Assembly (NCBI GenBank): GCA_934045075.1
Contig: OW203732.1
Location: 8,023,001-8,087,000, forward strand
Length of the DNA stretch: 64,000 bases
From: Yponomeuta sedellus
Lineage: Eukaryota > Arthropoda > Insecta > Lepidoptera > Yponomeutidae
Reading direction: 5' to 3'
Shown: piece after piece, positions 33,870-46,600 of the stretch
Numbering within the stretch: position 1 is the first letter of the stretch
Layout of the letters: each line of letters begins with the position of its first letter
Program-made: the position numbers and the translations under genes
The notes under the pieces: model-generated
The model's database searches: none
Seen by the model: only the letters and a program-made list of their open reading frames with translations
Told to the model about the DNA's origin: nothing

Positions 33870-36800
33870 TAAAAGTCATATTATAACATCCACATTTCTA
33901 CAGACGGTAATGTTGATCTCTGACGTGATGATGATGATGGATCAATAAATAAACTCGGGACAAACTATGTATAGAGACCCTATGACGCTAGAGACTTGAA
34001 AACCGTTCGTCCCGAGTCCTTCCTTTGTCCTTTCGCCAAAGAAATGTGATTGGATCAACGCATCTGAATGAATAATGCATGAAGGCTGAAGGGCATAGCT
34101 GAGTCACGAGCCGTCGAGCCCAAGGACCGCGCCCGGCACCAAATATTTTCTTTAGGGAAAGAAGGAAATATGTCATGTTTTCTTATCACCAAGCAGATAA
34201 GGCTTTCAACTTAAAATAGTTATAGATTTGCATTCGCATACTACGTAATGATGGTCTCGTGTACCTTTACATTTTTGTTGCAAAGTCGCCCTTAAAGTAA
34301 CTGATTAGAGTGCACTTATCTAAATGTTGAATTGCTGCCAGCTGTAGTAATATCTAATATAATAAATATCTCGGGTAAGGTTAGGTTTAAATGAATGAAT
34401 TAATGAAATGTTTTAATTTCAGACCGAAATCTGAAAAATAGGTCGTAGGCTAGGTTGCAAAGGTGGTAAATATTTGCGGGTAAACTAGTAATTTATACTG
34501 TTTTGTGTAATTGTTTGAAATACACAACTGGTCAACACTTTTGAGTTGACCTCTATCAAATTAAAATCAAAACGTTTGTACTTCAAACCATCTTTGTCTA
34601 CCTAGGTCAATTGAACATCAACGCGTTCCGAGAATCCAAAGCATTCGCCCCACTCATCATAATATTCTAAAGCGAAATTCCGCCCGCTCGGCAGAAACGT
34701 AATACCGCTTGCAGATGAGGCAGAAAGCATGCAAATCAGCGGGCGGCGGTCAAGTTACGTCGCTAATGAGGCGGCACGCCGGACGTGGACCACACGAGCC
34801 CACTGCCCACATATTGCCATTACTGACAGCCATCGGCCCGAAGGTCCTTTGAATTTTCTTGGAAACTACACGGATAAAACGTGATATTGACATAACGCGT
34901 AACTTGCAAACAGTTTCTTTCAGCGTCGTGACGAACAAGAAACGAACAATTTCCAATAGACAAAAGTTTATAATTCCCAATTTATTACCCTTAGTTTCAA
35001 GACTGAATGAACAATATAAAAATCAAATCGGAAATTTCACGCTTTTCATTATTAAAGGTGGTTTAATTATTTTAACTATACTAAAGATCAGTTTTCAGGT
35101 TTGCATTGTTTTAATAAAGCGCTGCAGTATCTACATTAAAAACATTAAACTTGTTTTATTCTTAATCATGTACGAAATTATGGGTAGTTTGCGTAGTCAT
35201 TCTTGATTTCCAATAATGCCGGCTTCATCATTACAACTATCAGTTACGGATATCCCCAAGGTCTTTGTCTGATTATCGCCAAAGTGTGGATGGCGAATGG
35301 TTTAGTTTACAAATGGCCTTAGTTTGACTGTATTTCCATGTTTGTGATGTACTTGGCTAGTTATCATATTACAAGACGTCCTAGTTTAGGACAAGTAATT
35401 ATGTTCTGTGGTTACCGTTATTATTATCATATAATAACAGCTAGACAATTCCACGTTCAAGTTCTACCAATGGAGAACCTGTTCGAAATTACGTGCTAAG
35501 ATATGCCATACCTTCAGCCACTTATTAGAGGGTGTAAAAAAGACCTGCTTGGGAACACTGTGATTATCCACCCGTGCTTCAGCATTAATTGCGTCCTTTA
35601 TAATGAAGCATTCTTATTCAAATGATCATGTAGATTTTGGCGAGTGGACGGAATGAATTGAACAGAATTGGCTGGAGCGTGGCCATTTAGGACGACCATC
35701 GCTTATGTGGACATGGCAAAAAGAAAGGAGCGAGCGGGGACGACCGATTATAATGTAAAAAGAGGTTCGCGGCCGTTCCATAACAGATTGCAAATGGCGA
35801 CCGCCTCGCCCGAGGCTCCTGCGCCATTTATAGCTGCCGCAATCTCGACCTGCGAAAAAATAACCGCCCTTTCTTCTGCAGTCCACAATCTATCGATTGT
35901 TTCGAGACTATAAATGAGGGGAGATGCTGTACGATGAGACACTAAAATGGTGCGTCATAAAAACGGCCACGGTGCGCGGTCCCTCTCTAAAATGCCTGCG
36001 CGTAGAGCTGGTGAGCGATTGTTCCGTTTTTATAGTCCTGCATTTTCAATTTGGGTGAAAGGCCTTTTCTGTGGCTCGAGACTCGAGTACTCAGCGTTGA
36101 ACTGGCCACAGAGCCAGGGTGGCGTTCGTCATCCGGGCCTCGACTTGTGTGCCCCCAAATGCGATTTTTTGAACATTAACGGCCTTACTAATAATAAGTT
36201 ACACTCTGAATAACTATTTGATGTATATCAATTTAAACTGGTTTATTCGCATTTACCGTACAAATAACCAGTTGTTAGACCTCGCATAACGGCTGTATAC
36301 ACAGGACATAACCTTTATTAGTTAGGCCGTAAACATTTAAAAGAAATTGAAATAGGATGTTTATAATTTACTTCTTCTCTAATTTAATTCTTCGACCGAG
36401 CCACAAGAAATCCCTTTTTTATGACTATACTGATTGACCTGATAGTCAATATGCGTGCTGCGAACTCCTAAAACCAAAATGTTACCCGGGCCCCTTAGGC
36501 CCAGTCCTACTCTGCAAGTACTTTATTCCATAGTAATAATACGTTATTATTGCCGGTCATAATTTCCTGCGTCGTACAGTCCGAAGACAATACCCGCGCA
36601 CACGTTATTGCCGGTTCAAATCTCATACGCACTTGAGAAATGCCATAAAGCCTTGTATTAACATTGGGTTTATTTACACCGCGCTACGGGCTATAACGAA
36701 GGCGACACAACAATGGCCGAGCTTAACTCTGCGCCCGCCGTAGAGCGTTCGTTATAGTATAAAGATTTTGTCCGATAATGGTTAAATTGGCTCCACTGGG

Positions 36801-39800
36801 CCTTATTAAGGTGCATTGCAGCTACACCGGTGACAATCCCCTGCGCTTTGTCTCTAGTTGGCGCAAGTTATTATCTTCCTTTAAAGACTTCTGACGCCAC
36901 AATGCTTATTGAAATCACTGGACAATCTTTACTTCCTTTCATGATGTCGGATTCGTGTTAAATTACTTAATGCCGCCTGAGCGGGCCGACCGACGACGGT
37001 CCAGCGCGCGACATCGCGGTAACACAATATAGGAACACGCAAAATGCCATCCGATACAGACAGCCTACGGACGGACGAAGCAATCAATTTCGACGTGCTG
37101 CATCATAAATAGGTTACGGAGTCATGTTTCTTGCATGGAAAGCAAATTTTATAAGCTAAGCACATGAAGTTTTGATGTGCAATCTCAGCGTCGATATTTT
37201 TGTTATTCTTACTCCACCAGGGGTTTCAATTTACAGTTACTTTTTAGTGAGACGCACTGCGTTATCAATATCAGACGCTTTGTATATGAAATTCACTGAG
37301 CTATAAGACGTGCAGGCGGTCATCCGGATTTATGGTCCAGGGATCCGGTAAGCGGCTTAGTGGCCCCAACAAGAAACGCACGACAAGATTACTTACCAGC
37401 GAGGCTTTTCACACCTTCCTGTTTGAACCTTGTGTTAGCGTTCACGCCTCGCACATACCCACCCCTAAAACTTCGCGCCTGCCTCTTTACATATCACACT
37501 TACAATATGTATTTTCGAATTCCTGCCTACCACACGGACATTTAAATTGTTAGGACAATATTAGCTGTATCTTCTCTGCCTCTACGGATAGTATAAAAGT
37601 TAATGTGACCTTTTTTATGAGGCATCAATCAACCGTAAAAGGTCTTGAGGCTGGCTGGTCCACGCGCGCAGCGCCGGCCAATCTGCGTGACTTGAGGTCG
37701 TGCGCGCTGTACCATTGTTCGGGTGAAAGTCACCGTTACGGCCGATTCGCGTGTTACGAAAACCACTAAATAAATATAAGTTGCTATGAGTCCCTTGCTT
37801 GCCTCACGCGATTAAGGGTAATGAGGTGCCGAGAAAAAGTTGAATGTGATCTTTAAAGAATACGTGCATTATGGAGAGGTCACAATTGGATTATGACTCC
37901 ATCAGTGCAGGAACTGATTGCTCATTCCGTCCGCAGCTCGTCCGTCATCCGCTGCAGTTAATCAAAAGCGCATTACGCGTGTTTCGTCACGGGTCCCCGG
38001 GAGACGCGCGGCGCATTGTCCGTCCGCAAAAACTGCTATCCGACATACCATGCTCTCGCTGTATGAGCCTGCGACACTTACGTGATTGATGTTGAATATC
38101 ACTGGCTACGTTTCAAGCCGCAACTGCTTATAAAAATCCTCACGACTATGGGTTATTAAAAATCAATATTTGGAAAGCGGCTTTATTGTAACACCTGTTT
38201 GGACAATGGGAGAGTGTTCGAGAGCCGGCTCTTGGGCGTGCGCAGGCCAATAGACGGAGCTCGGCGTGGGCGACGCTGTATCAACATGCCAGCCACTACC
38301 GACTCATGCGTGTCATGTTATATGCCCACAGAACACACATGCCTACAGCACATTAACGTACCTAACAAGTAGCTTAGGAAAATATGCGCTGACGTAGAGT
38401 CTTTTGTTTGGAAAAGATCAAAATGCTTTCTTCTCTGCGTCTCTCAATGGTATGCGGCGAACCATCAGAATTATGTAGATTATTGATATAGGACGGTAGA
38501 GGTACTTAAATTGAAGCGGAGCTCGTGTTTTATTTGCACAAACTTGCGAACAAAGGGTGTTTGTGTTCGCCTTTGTGTTGAGGTTTGGTGGTTTCTAAGC
38601 ACATTCAGTCGACTCATTTAATTTCACTAAAAAGAAAACTGTTGTTATGTCGGGCAATCTAACCTTTTAGATTCTAATACATCAATCTAATGCAATTTAC
38701 CCTTTTGTTACCTTAGACATGATTGACTTTGACTTCTAAACTTAAACTGTATTTGAGGTTGTTGACTTAAATCACGCAATGAAACTTAAAACAGAGTCTG
38801 AATCAAACTGCTTGAGTCTGAATCAACCCGTACATGAGATCATGGGACAATGTTTGTACAACACAAACCTCTGCTCGTGGCTTACACCCACTTGCACCGA
38901 AGTCATAATATTTTCGTTGATAACGAGACTTTCACAAAAACATTCATTCCACCGTACACTGTTGTGGGCATACAATTTACGTTCATGCTTTCTTAGTAGA
39001 TGGAATAATATCCGAATGAGATGACAATCGAACCCAGAATTTATCCAGGAGTTGATTATTTGTATAAAAATAAGTATCTACCTTCTTCCGTCGAAAGCTA
39101 CTAATAAAATCACTGGTCGAAAGTCAGACCGAAATCAAAATAATTTTCTTGTTCTCACTTTTGTACTCCAAGATTATGCCATGTTACTTTACCGAAGAAA
39201 ACATCCGTTTGTAAATTGCTCTGTCAATCAGTAAGCATTGCCCCTCTACGAGAGACAGACAGACAAACCATCGTAGCTTGTAGCTGAAATAAATCGCGAC
39301 CTGACAATTAGGTTGACAAAGGCGACTGAATATCCTCCTAATGAGGCATTCTTCGAGGGCCAACAAAAGGGAAGAGGGAATTCGTGGTCAGTTTATGAGT
39401 TCGCAGAACAGCGGAGATTTTGCGGCGGTCGTCATATTGAAGGAGATACGAATGCTTGTCGGCTGGGCCACCCTAATTGGTCATTTGACCAGTTCCCAAC
39501 TAGGTAGGAAATCACAGATAACGAGTTCCATAACTATTGATCTTACTAACTATGAGGGTCACTAAAGATAGCTTTTCCTGCTTTATTTCCTTGTGTGAAT
39601 CTTTCAGTCTTCCATAAGTGCAGCGCTTTTCAGTCCTGTGCAGTGTTATGATTTATTTTCCCTTCGTGTCAGCTCCATATCTCAAATACCCAAGCGCTCG
39701 CGCCCTCATTTGAATAAAAGCTTCGAGATTATAATATAAATGGCAAGGATTCAATTTTTTCATACACGTTTGAAGTGTTCGCGATCGGATTTTGACTCGC

Positions 39801-40700
39801 GGGCATCATTGTGGCTCTGTCGTTATCTTCGTTAAATATTCATATAAGTAATACTCGTGTAGTATTTTGTTTTGTTGCTACCTGCCTCACCCTGTTTTTA
39901 GGCTTTTTTCACTTCGATTACAAATTGAGATTTCAATTTATAACTTTCCGCGTAGGTGGCTATTATCCGGCGATGATTATCGTTGTTAAAACGTTAGGGA
40001 CTGGGACGCCAATTATATCTCTTGGCGTTTTTGTGCCATTGTTTTGACATGATAAATGTGTGTCTTCAAAGTTACCGGCAACTTTTGGCCTTAGTCAATC
40101 AATGTTATTACAAAATGTGCTAATAGCATTATCATTCATTAGCCTCATGGTACCACACACGTATGGGAACGTTTTATTCTACAGCGGCGCATGATTAGAG
40201 AAGTCCAAACATTTTATTATTACGGGCGATAGAAATTATTGGTTCCCAGAAGTAACGGTCTTTATAAACACGATTCCTTAAAACACTGCCGAGAAGCAGT
40301 TTAAACAGTCTGTGGTAAAGGAAAAACGTTTTCACAGATTTCATTTAATCTGCCCCTGAGGAGTGTTTTAGAAGAATCATTCAAAAGTGCTCTATAAATA
40401 GATGAATTTCTGAGCAGTATTATTATTTAATATTTAAAATTTGTAAACCGTCTACTTCTACTATAAGTAGACGGTAGATAGCCCCAGTAATATTCATAAA
40501 AGCTGAAATGTAGTAACATTTAATATCTGTCTCCCGATGTTTCAATATTGTACTGTATTTATGTTTTTCCTTTCTCATTTTGAATCTAACTGGAAACGAT
40601 GGCAAACAAAAATCAGAGACCTCCAATTTTTTGGATGTATCATCCGTCATATTGATTTCCTTCGTTAAAATGTAGTTTATGTAATCCGGGCATCGATGTA
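33870..40700. other. No gene seen; unique DNA with GC-richer islands
   Basis: GC-richer, apparently unique blocks occur at about 34600-34860, 35640-36150, 36480-37050 and 37640-38360, separated by AT-rich DNA. ORFs of 60-115 codons here overlap on both strands and show no domain. The pattern suits clustered regulatory elements around a developmental or secreted-factor gene, but I cannot show this from one sequence. Confidence 0.35.
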
Positions 40701-40724
40701 TCACTCGATATCATACATACATAC

Positions 40725-40805
40725 ACATAGATAACCTCACGCCTGTATCCCAGAGGGGTAGGCGGAGACCAGAGACTGCCACTTGTAACGATCCTGACAG
40801 ATCGT
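40725..40805 (-). repeat. SINE-like family copy, minus strand
   Basis: CCTCACGCCTGTATCCCAGA, GGGGTAGGCGGAGACCAGAG and CTGCCACTTG are the complement of 23990-24070. Confidence 0.6.
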
Positions 40806-40864
40806 CTTCGCTTCATCAATTGATATCACAGTCATATTAAATACAATGATTAGTTTAATAAACG

Positions 40865-41130
40865 TTCCACTGTAGGGCACAAGGCTTCTCTCGGAAATAG
40901 AGTATAAACTTAATTACCACGTGTGCCCACCGGCAATTTCAAGAGCTGAGGTGGTTGAACACCTCAGACGCTTAGGTTTCCTCACGATGTTTTCCTTCGC
41001 GTTAGTGAGTGGTATTGCTACCATTGTAACCTCACAAAAGTACATAACTTAGAAAACAAAGTCATTGGTACATGGCGGGATTCGAACCCACGACCTCCTG
41101 AGAAAACGGTGTTCCACCGCTCTAAAGCTC
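40865..41130 (-). repeat. tRNA-headed SINE copy
   Basis: This is the longest copy of the 22.5-kb family: GTGCCCACCGGCAATTTCAA, TTTCCTCACGATGTTTTCC, CAAAGTCATTGGTACATGG and a B-box-like region GGATTCGAACCC. A related truncated piece lies at 60940-61030. Confidence 0.7.
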
Positions 41131-41638
41131 TGTGCTAAATTTACAACCCTTATGCCGTAGTCCTGTAAAAACGATCGACCGTCAAAGTTAAAAACATAGT
41201 TTTCGCAACCAGAAGTCTTCATAGCTTTTATATATGGAGGTGTGCAACGTGTAAGGTAGTAATACTGAGGCAAGCTATAATAGGAACTGGCCAGATCTAG
41301 TCTAGGACCGGTCGTTGTGTAACACGCGCTGCGCACGCGACGGTCGCGACTCCGTGCAACGCCCCGCCCTGCGTCCGCGTTATTGCATTGCACCCGCGAG
41401 AGGGAAATTAGGATAATGGCACTTATTCTTGCAGCGCTATCTGGTTTCTATGTCTAAATAAAACAACCTAGAAGGCTACGCTCAATTAACCAAGTGTTGA
41501 GACCAGCCAGTACCATGGCAGGCGTAAACTCGGCTTTTGAATGCGTTTGCCTTTACGAAAAAAGTGATTATAATCTTTTTATTGCACTAACCCGTGCTAA
41601 GGACAATTTTAAAAACCTATTTAGAGCCTGAAAATTCC

Positions 41639-41709
41639 ACCCATGCCGGGACGCGAACCCGCGACCTCTGGCTAACCGTGCCAGCGCTCTCCCAACTGAG
41701 CTAATGGGC
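41639..41709 (-). repeat. Inverted partner tRNA-like sequence
   Basis: The minus strand reads GCCCATTAGCTCAGTTGG, then a CTGGC/GCTAACC-type anticodon region and a B-box region GGGTTCGCG. It is the mirror of the unit at 41853 and slightly more decayed in the B box. Confidence 0.7.
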
Positions 41710-41852
41710 GACTACCGGCATCAGTGAGATTTCGAATCTCTTTACAATACTCTCTGTAAGTGATGCAATTTACTTAAGCCAGATGTCGCTGCCTGTACGT
41801 AATACAGAGAATAGTGTAAAGAGGTTCGAAATTTCACTGATGCCGGTGAGTC

Positions 41853-41924
41853 GCCCACTAGCTCAGTTGGTAAGAGCGCTGGCACGGATAGCCAGAGGTC
41901 GCGGGTTCGAATCCCGGCATGGGT
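41853..41924 (+). repeat. Well-preserved tRNA-like sequence
   Basis: It can be folded as a cloverleaf: acceptor GCCCAC/ATGGGT (imperfect), D arm GCTC/GAGC, anticodon stem CTGGC/GCCAG with loop ACGGATA, and T arm CGGG/CCCG with loop TTCGAAT. Position 33 is C, not the universal T. This and the repeat context argue against a functional tRNA; the apparent anticodon would be GGA. Confidence 0.7.
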
Positions 41925-42024
41925 GGCATTTTTAGCCTCTAAATAGGTTTTTAATACTCTCTGTATTACGTACAGGCAGCACGTAATAATATCACTTTTT
42001 TGATAAAAGTGATATTATCGCTAG

Positions 42025-43540
42025 AGCAATCGTAGACCAAACACCTGCCATGTTCGTTAGACCTACAGGGTAAATCTGAATTCATAAGCTATTAAAAAAA
42101 CTGCCTTCAATAAGGTCTTAGTGGCCCGATGGGTCGATAGCATTACTTAGCCCTCGGAACACTTAACACTAGAATGAGTTTAGTCAAATTAGCAAATAAT
42201 AAAAGAAATGCTTCTAAGTGTCAATCACAAACACATCCCGACTGCGCGGACTTTTGTTCAAGTTATCTATCAGAGTTTCTTGCATTTGACACGTCAATTA
42301 TCAAAAATTGGTCCGGCCTTTTGATCTAAAAATGTATAAAGAAACATAAGTTAAGACATACATATATGTGAAAACCAAACCCTCCTTTGCTTTCGAAGTG
42401 GGGCCAATTTTATAAATTTCTACGGATGCCACTTTAGTTAGATCAGACTTGGCAGAAAGATACCAAAAATTCTTAACCTACGAAATTAATCAGAAACTTA
42501 CTTCCCCATTGTTGGCCACAGAACGAATTAAATTGAAAGTATCGACTTCAAAGCTATAATCACAAAAAAGTCCCGTAGAACTCTACACCAATATAGATCT
42601 TAGTCAAAAGAGCACAGAGTCCAATACCGTCTATTGTTTTTTCGTTGTCTCAGTGTCCATTGTCCGAGCGACATAACGGAGCCAATCACGACAAAACAAC
42701 TGCTTATTTATGTATCGAATGATAAGTATCAGGTCTGCATTTGCCTACCCCTCTGTCCCTTAAGGCTAAGGGCCTTGCCTCGCAATCTCTGCTCTACAAA
42801 AGCTTAACGGGACTTGCAGCCATGGCTAGGTTTTACTGGCTATTCGGCTTTAAGTGCATATTACAAAAGCTATTATTCTTGGCCATTTCAGCTGGTTGAA
42901 GCAGTATCGTTATTGCTTTAAAATATGAACCTGAGTTCCTAGAATCAACAATTCTTGAATCAACCTTGGACTTGGCATGTAAAATTTGATATAGCAAAAG
43001 TTTCTACGTACGTGCTGGCGTCAATCGCCTTGTATGGATTTTGTAATCCGAGTAGTTTTAAAAAAATCGATAAAAATAAATTCAAACGCATGTTCTTATT
43101 TATAGGTGGTAATTAATTCTGAGACAGAGTAGGTCGGCCCGTTCTAAGTGGTAATTACGGAGGCAAATGACGAAGAATATGGCCTCCGAAGGCCTTCCAC
43201 TTGCACTCGATATCTTAATGGCTTGTACAACGCTTGTCATTTAAACGCTTTCCAAAGGCCAATATTATAAAACTTGATATTTATTTAGCTACCGACATAG
43301 CTGTTTTGTCGAAGAACGCTTTATTTTTGTATAAAAAAATCATGGAAGGTGATGAAATAACACATCTTTGGAAATTAACCTTAACCTTTAAATTTGTCGC
43401 AACAAATATGACTCCATTATATCTGCTTCAAATGCTACATAATTTTGGGCTATGAGTTAAAACACAACGAATGGTTAAGATGTTTACATTTTACTCTATT
43501 TGTAAGATGAACTGCGACGGTGACTGATTACATACGACTA
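42025..43540. other. No gene seen
   Basis: AT-rich non-coding DNA. A perfect 14-bp hairpin lies just upstream (41986-41999 with 42005-42018). A 73-codon ORF at 43234 has no recognised motif. Confidence 0.35.
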
Positions 43541-43544
43541 ATGA

Positions 43545-43640
43545 ACGTCGATGATGTGGCGAAGGTGATCTTTCATTATCGTGACAAGTGGCAGACCCTG
43601 GTCTCTGCCTAACCCTCTGGAATACAGGCGTAAGCTTATG
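43545..43640 (+). repeat. SINE-like family copy
   Basis: GATGTGGCGAAGGTGATC, GACAAGTGGCAGACCCTGG and TCTCTGCCTAACCCTCTGG, then TTATGTTATGTTT. It matches 23975-24080. Confidence 0.6.
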
Positions 43641-43649
43641 TTATGTTTT

Positions 43650-46600
43650 GTAACATAAGAATTGAATCACACTATTATCTCTTCTGCCGCTGTCGTAAAA
43701 GGCAAACAGCTCTAAGTTACCGTGGTTGCTCTGGCAAATTTGGAAAGCTTTGTAACAAAATTTATCCATTTTATCAAGCCAGTCTAGGCCTTGTAGAGTA
43801 TTTGTATACAGTTGCAACAATAGTAATTTATAGCAGCCCGGCTCCTCTCGGGACTTGCTCGCGTTGTCACTTCGAATTAGCTTATAATATAAACGACCGC
43901 GATCCCTTTCGAATCTACCGCATTACAGACAATTTAAGTATTCAGTTTCTTGCAAACTTTTACCATATCCTAGCTAAGACTAAGGAGCCGTTGTGCAGTA
44001 CTAGAAGTTTTTTATTATTTTTATTTTTTTTAATCCCCTAGAGTGTTTTTTTGATAATTTCAACAATGTACTAAGAAAATGATTTTTTATATTTCTCAGT
44101 TAAAAGTAAAGAGTCATGTCTATCTTATAATATTAAGGAAGTTTAAAAATAAAAAATAGGTTTATAAAAAATTAGACCAACACGGTTTTGCATAATATGG
44201 GTAAAATAAATATGCACGGAGAGAGCTCCATGACACTAATTAACATGTATTATTAAAAAAAAATTGCACATAGGCGAGCGTAATGCTACTTTGCACTAAA
44301 CAATTTTGCTTAGTTCTCAGTTAGGTACTTAATTGTCAACGAACTTAAAATTCATGACGTAAAAACTCGTTGAATGCCAACTTAAAATAACTTGTGATTT
44401 GCCGCGTTATTACTATTCCCAAAAATACTGGCGCTGACGTCGTAAGAATTAAAGATTTGTTTTTATGTGCACTGTTCCCGTACCGGGCTAAAATAGGCAA
44501 GAACAATATTATAAACTAATACTTAGTATGTTCTCAATATCACGTAGGTAATATCGGAATACCATACCGCGGCGGCGCGTGCCGCAAGGCCGATTATCAG
44601 ATATCCTGCCCACTCACGCGCAGGCCTCTCTTATATGGAGCTAGTTGCTATAAGACATTGCCATAATACTGACTATTACTGCCTCACTCTGCCGTGCAAC
44701 AAGCGAAATTGACCCTTAATACTGTTGTTTTTGAAGCTTCAATTTCGGAACAACTGCTTTGGTTAGTCTGTAGTGTATTCGTCACTGCATGTCTGTCACT
44801 CTGCGCGTTCGACCTACAAGGCGTTCTTTCGCAACATTGCCACTTTTTTATTTATACTTGATTCAAATGAGCGTGGAGAAAAAACTAAACTGCCTGCCCT
44901 AATATGTAGGGACAAGTTTATTGGTCTGTAATTGCAAATAAACACTAGTCTAGTCTAGAAAATGTTGGCGATCGTGTGGCGTGGATGTTTTAGGGTTTTG
45001 TTTATCGATTTTAAAACAGCAACAGAACAAGCTAGACTGGTTCTGTAACTATTGTAATAGTTGATCCTAATTGATTAGGACCGCCCTACTTTTGAAATAA
45101 TTGTTAGTCTGCCCACGTAATCTAGCTCGTGCTAAATTGGCTCTACAGGTCTACAAGTTACTACCAATTAAATGCACTCTCGGAGAGATCGTATATTCTA
45201 ATAAACGCCCAGACAGGTGTCGTGCGTACTCATATTTTTTCACCAACCAAAATTATTAGGACATTAAAATTCAAATGGTAGACACGCTATAAATCGAGTC
45301 AAGCAGGCTCGGTCGGCCGTTTGTGGTGAATAACTTACAAAATGTCTGTTATAAATTTTCGCCATGTGTTTCATCTCGAAAACTAATAATATTAATTCCC
45401 CAATAAAATGTACTCAAATTATTGCCATTAACATCCTAAAATAGTCTCAATGCTTGCCTTCTACTTGCGCTTGGATAACCAATGAATACCTACATTGCAA
45501 CCTTTTATTTCACAAACCCAAATAATTATTAATAAGCAAGATAACTCTTATCACTAGAGGCCCAAGTGCTAATGTTAAAGTTTGGGTATCTTTATGTGTT
45601 GCTGCCTGTAGCTCCGGCTTGGCAGTAATATGTTTAGTAGATTAAATTCTCACTCTGCCGGCGGCGCTACATATCCAGACCCGCGCTGGGTCCGCGAAAT
45701 AATAAGCCCGTAGTAAACAGTCTGGCTTGGGGACTAACATGAGTTTCATTTGTTTCACGAGTCGGATTATCATACATTTTGTCACAATTTTGTTCCTGTT
45801 CGTGTCCAGTCCGTTGTTTGTTTAGGGACAAAGCGTTACGTGGAGAGAGAATCTTAGGGAGAATGAAAAAAGGCCTCGCTGCTCTCAAATCGGGCTATCA
45901 AAAGAATTATTTCTCTTCCGACACTGTTTAGTACCTAATCCGACACTGTTTAGTACCTATTTAAATGTAAAGGCATTCGATGAATCTCATGTGGCCGAAG
46001 GGCACAACACGTTTTAATAAGGCATACCTGTTTTTCGCGATGAATAATTAGATTTTTGATAGATCTCAAAATCCAATTGGTCATTCACCCATTTCTCTCT
46101 TCAGGAATCACTTGACTCAATTTTCTTAGCAACTCTCATGTGTGACTCGAATTAGGCTTGACTCGACCTCGTCGCTCCCCGCTACTACGCTACTACGCTA
46201 CTAACAAGTGCCTCGTGGTTTTTGGACGGAGGAAAGAACCTCCGCTTAGCCACACATATAGATGAACGATCAGTTCATGTTTACCCCCTCGATTCCAGTC
46301 GGCTATAAATTGTCCACTGCCGCCGGCGCGCGCACGCAACCTCAATGCGGAAAATATTATACGAGTTCAGGTTTACGATCTAGGGCCTGCCTAGCTTCGA
46401 GCGGCCTAGGGGAGCTTTGCGCTCGCCGTTAAAGGCTCTTTCATTTACATCTTTATAGACAGCCCAGGAAAAATGCGGACTAAAACTGTTGCCTTCTTTC
46501 GCGGTGGTGGGAAGTGTTGCAATAGCGCGAAGGTTAGATGAATTGTCTTAAGATTTGGGAGGTTCGGAAGCGATTATATGTTAGTGATACTTAGCGATAG

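Larger units (their letters stand above)
41583..41962. repeat. Palindromic tRNA-like repeat, copy 2 (most complete)
   Basis: Two arms of about 145 bases face each other around a ~45-base centre. Each carries a full tRNA-like unit (minus 41639-41709, plus 41853-41924), the flanking GAGGTTCGAAATTTCACTGA motif and, outermost, the CCTATTTAGAG/CTCTAAATAGG motif. The left outer sequence CACTAACCCGTGCTAAGGAC matches copies 1 and 3. This is a long fold-back structure and not two tRNA genes. Confidence 0.8.

Noticed and set aside
35626..36213. Several ORFs of 64-88 codons on both strands
   Set aside because: Mutually overlapping with no domain; more likely unique non-coding sequence of higher GC.
41853..41924. 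A cloverleaf-like sequence that could be a tRNA gene
   Set aside because: Position 33 is C, the acceptor is imperfect, and an inverted partner and sister copies show it is part of a repeat.
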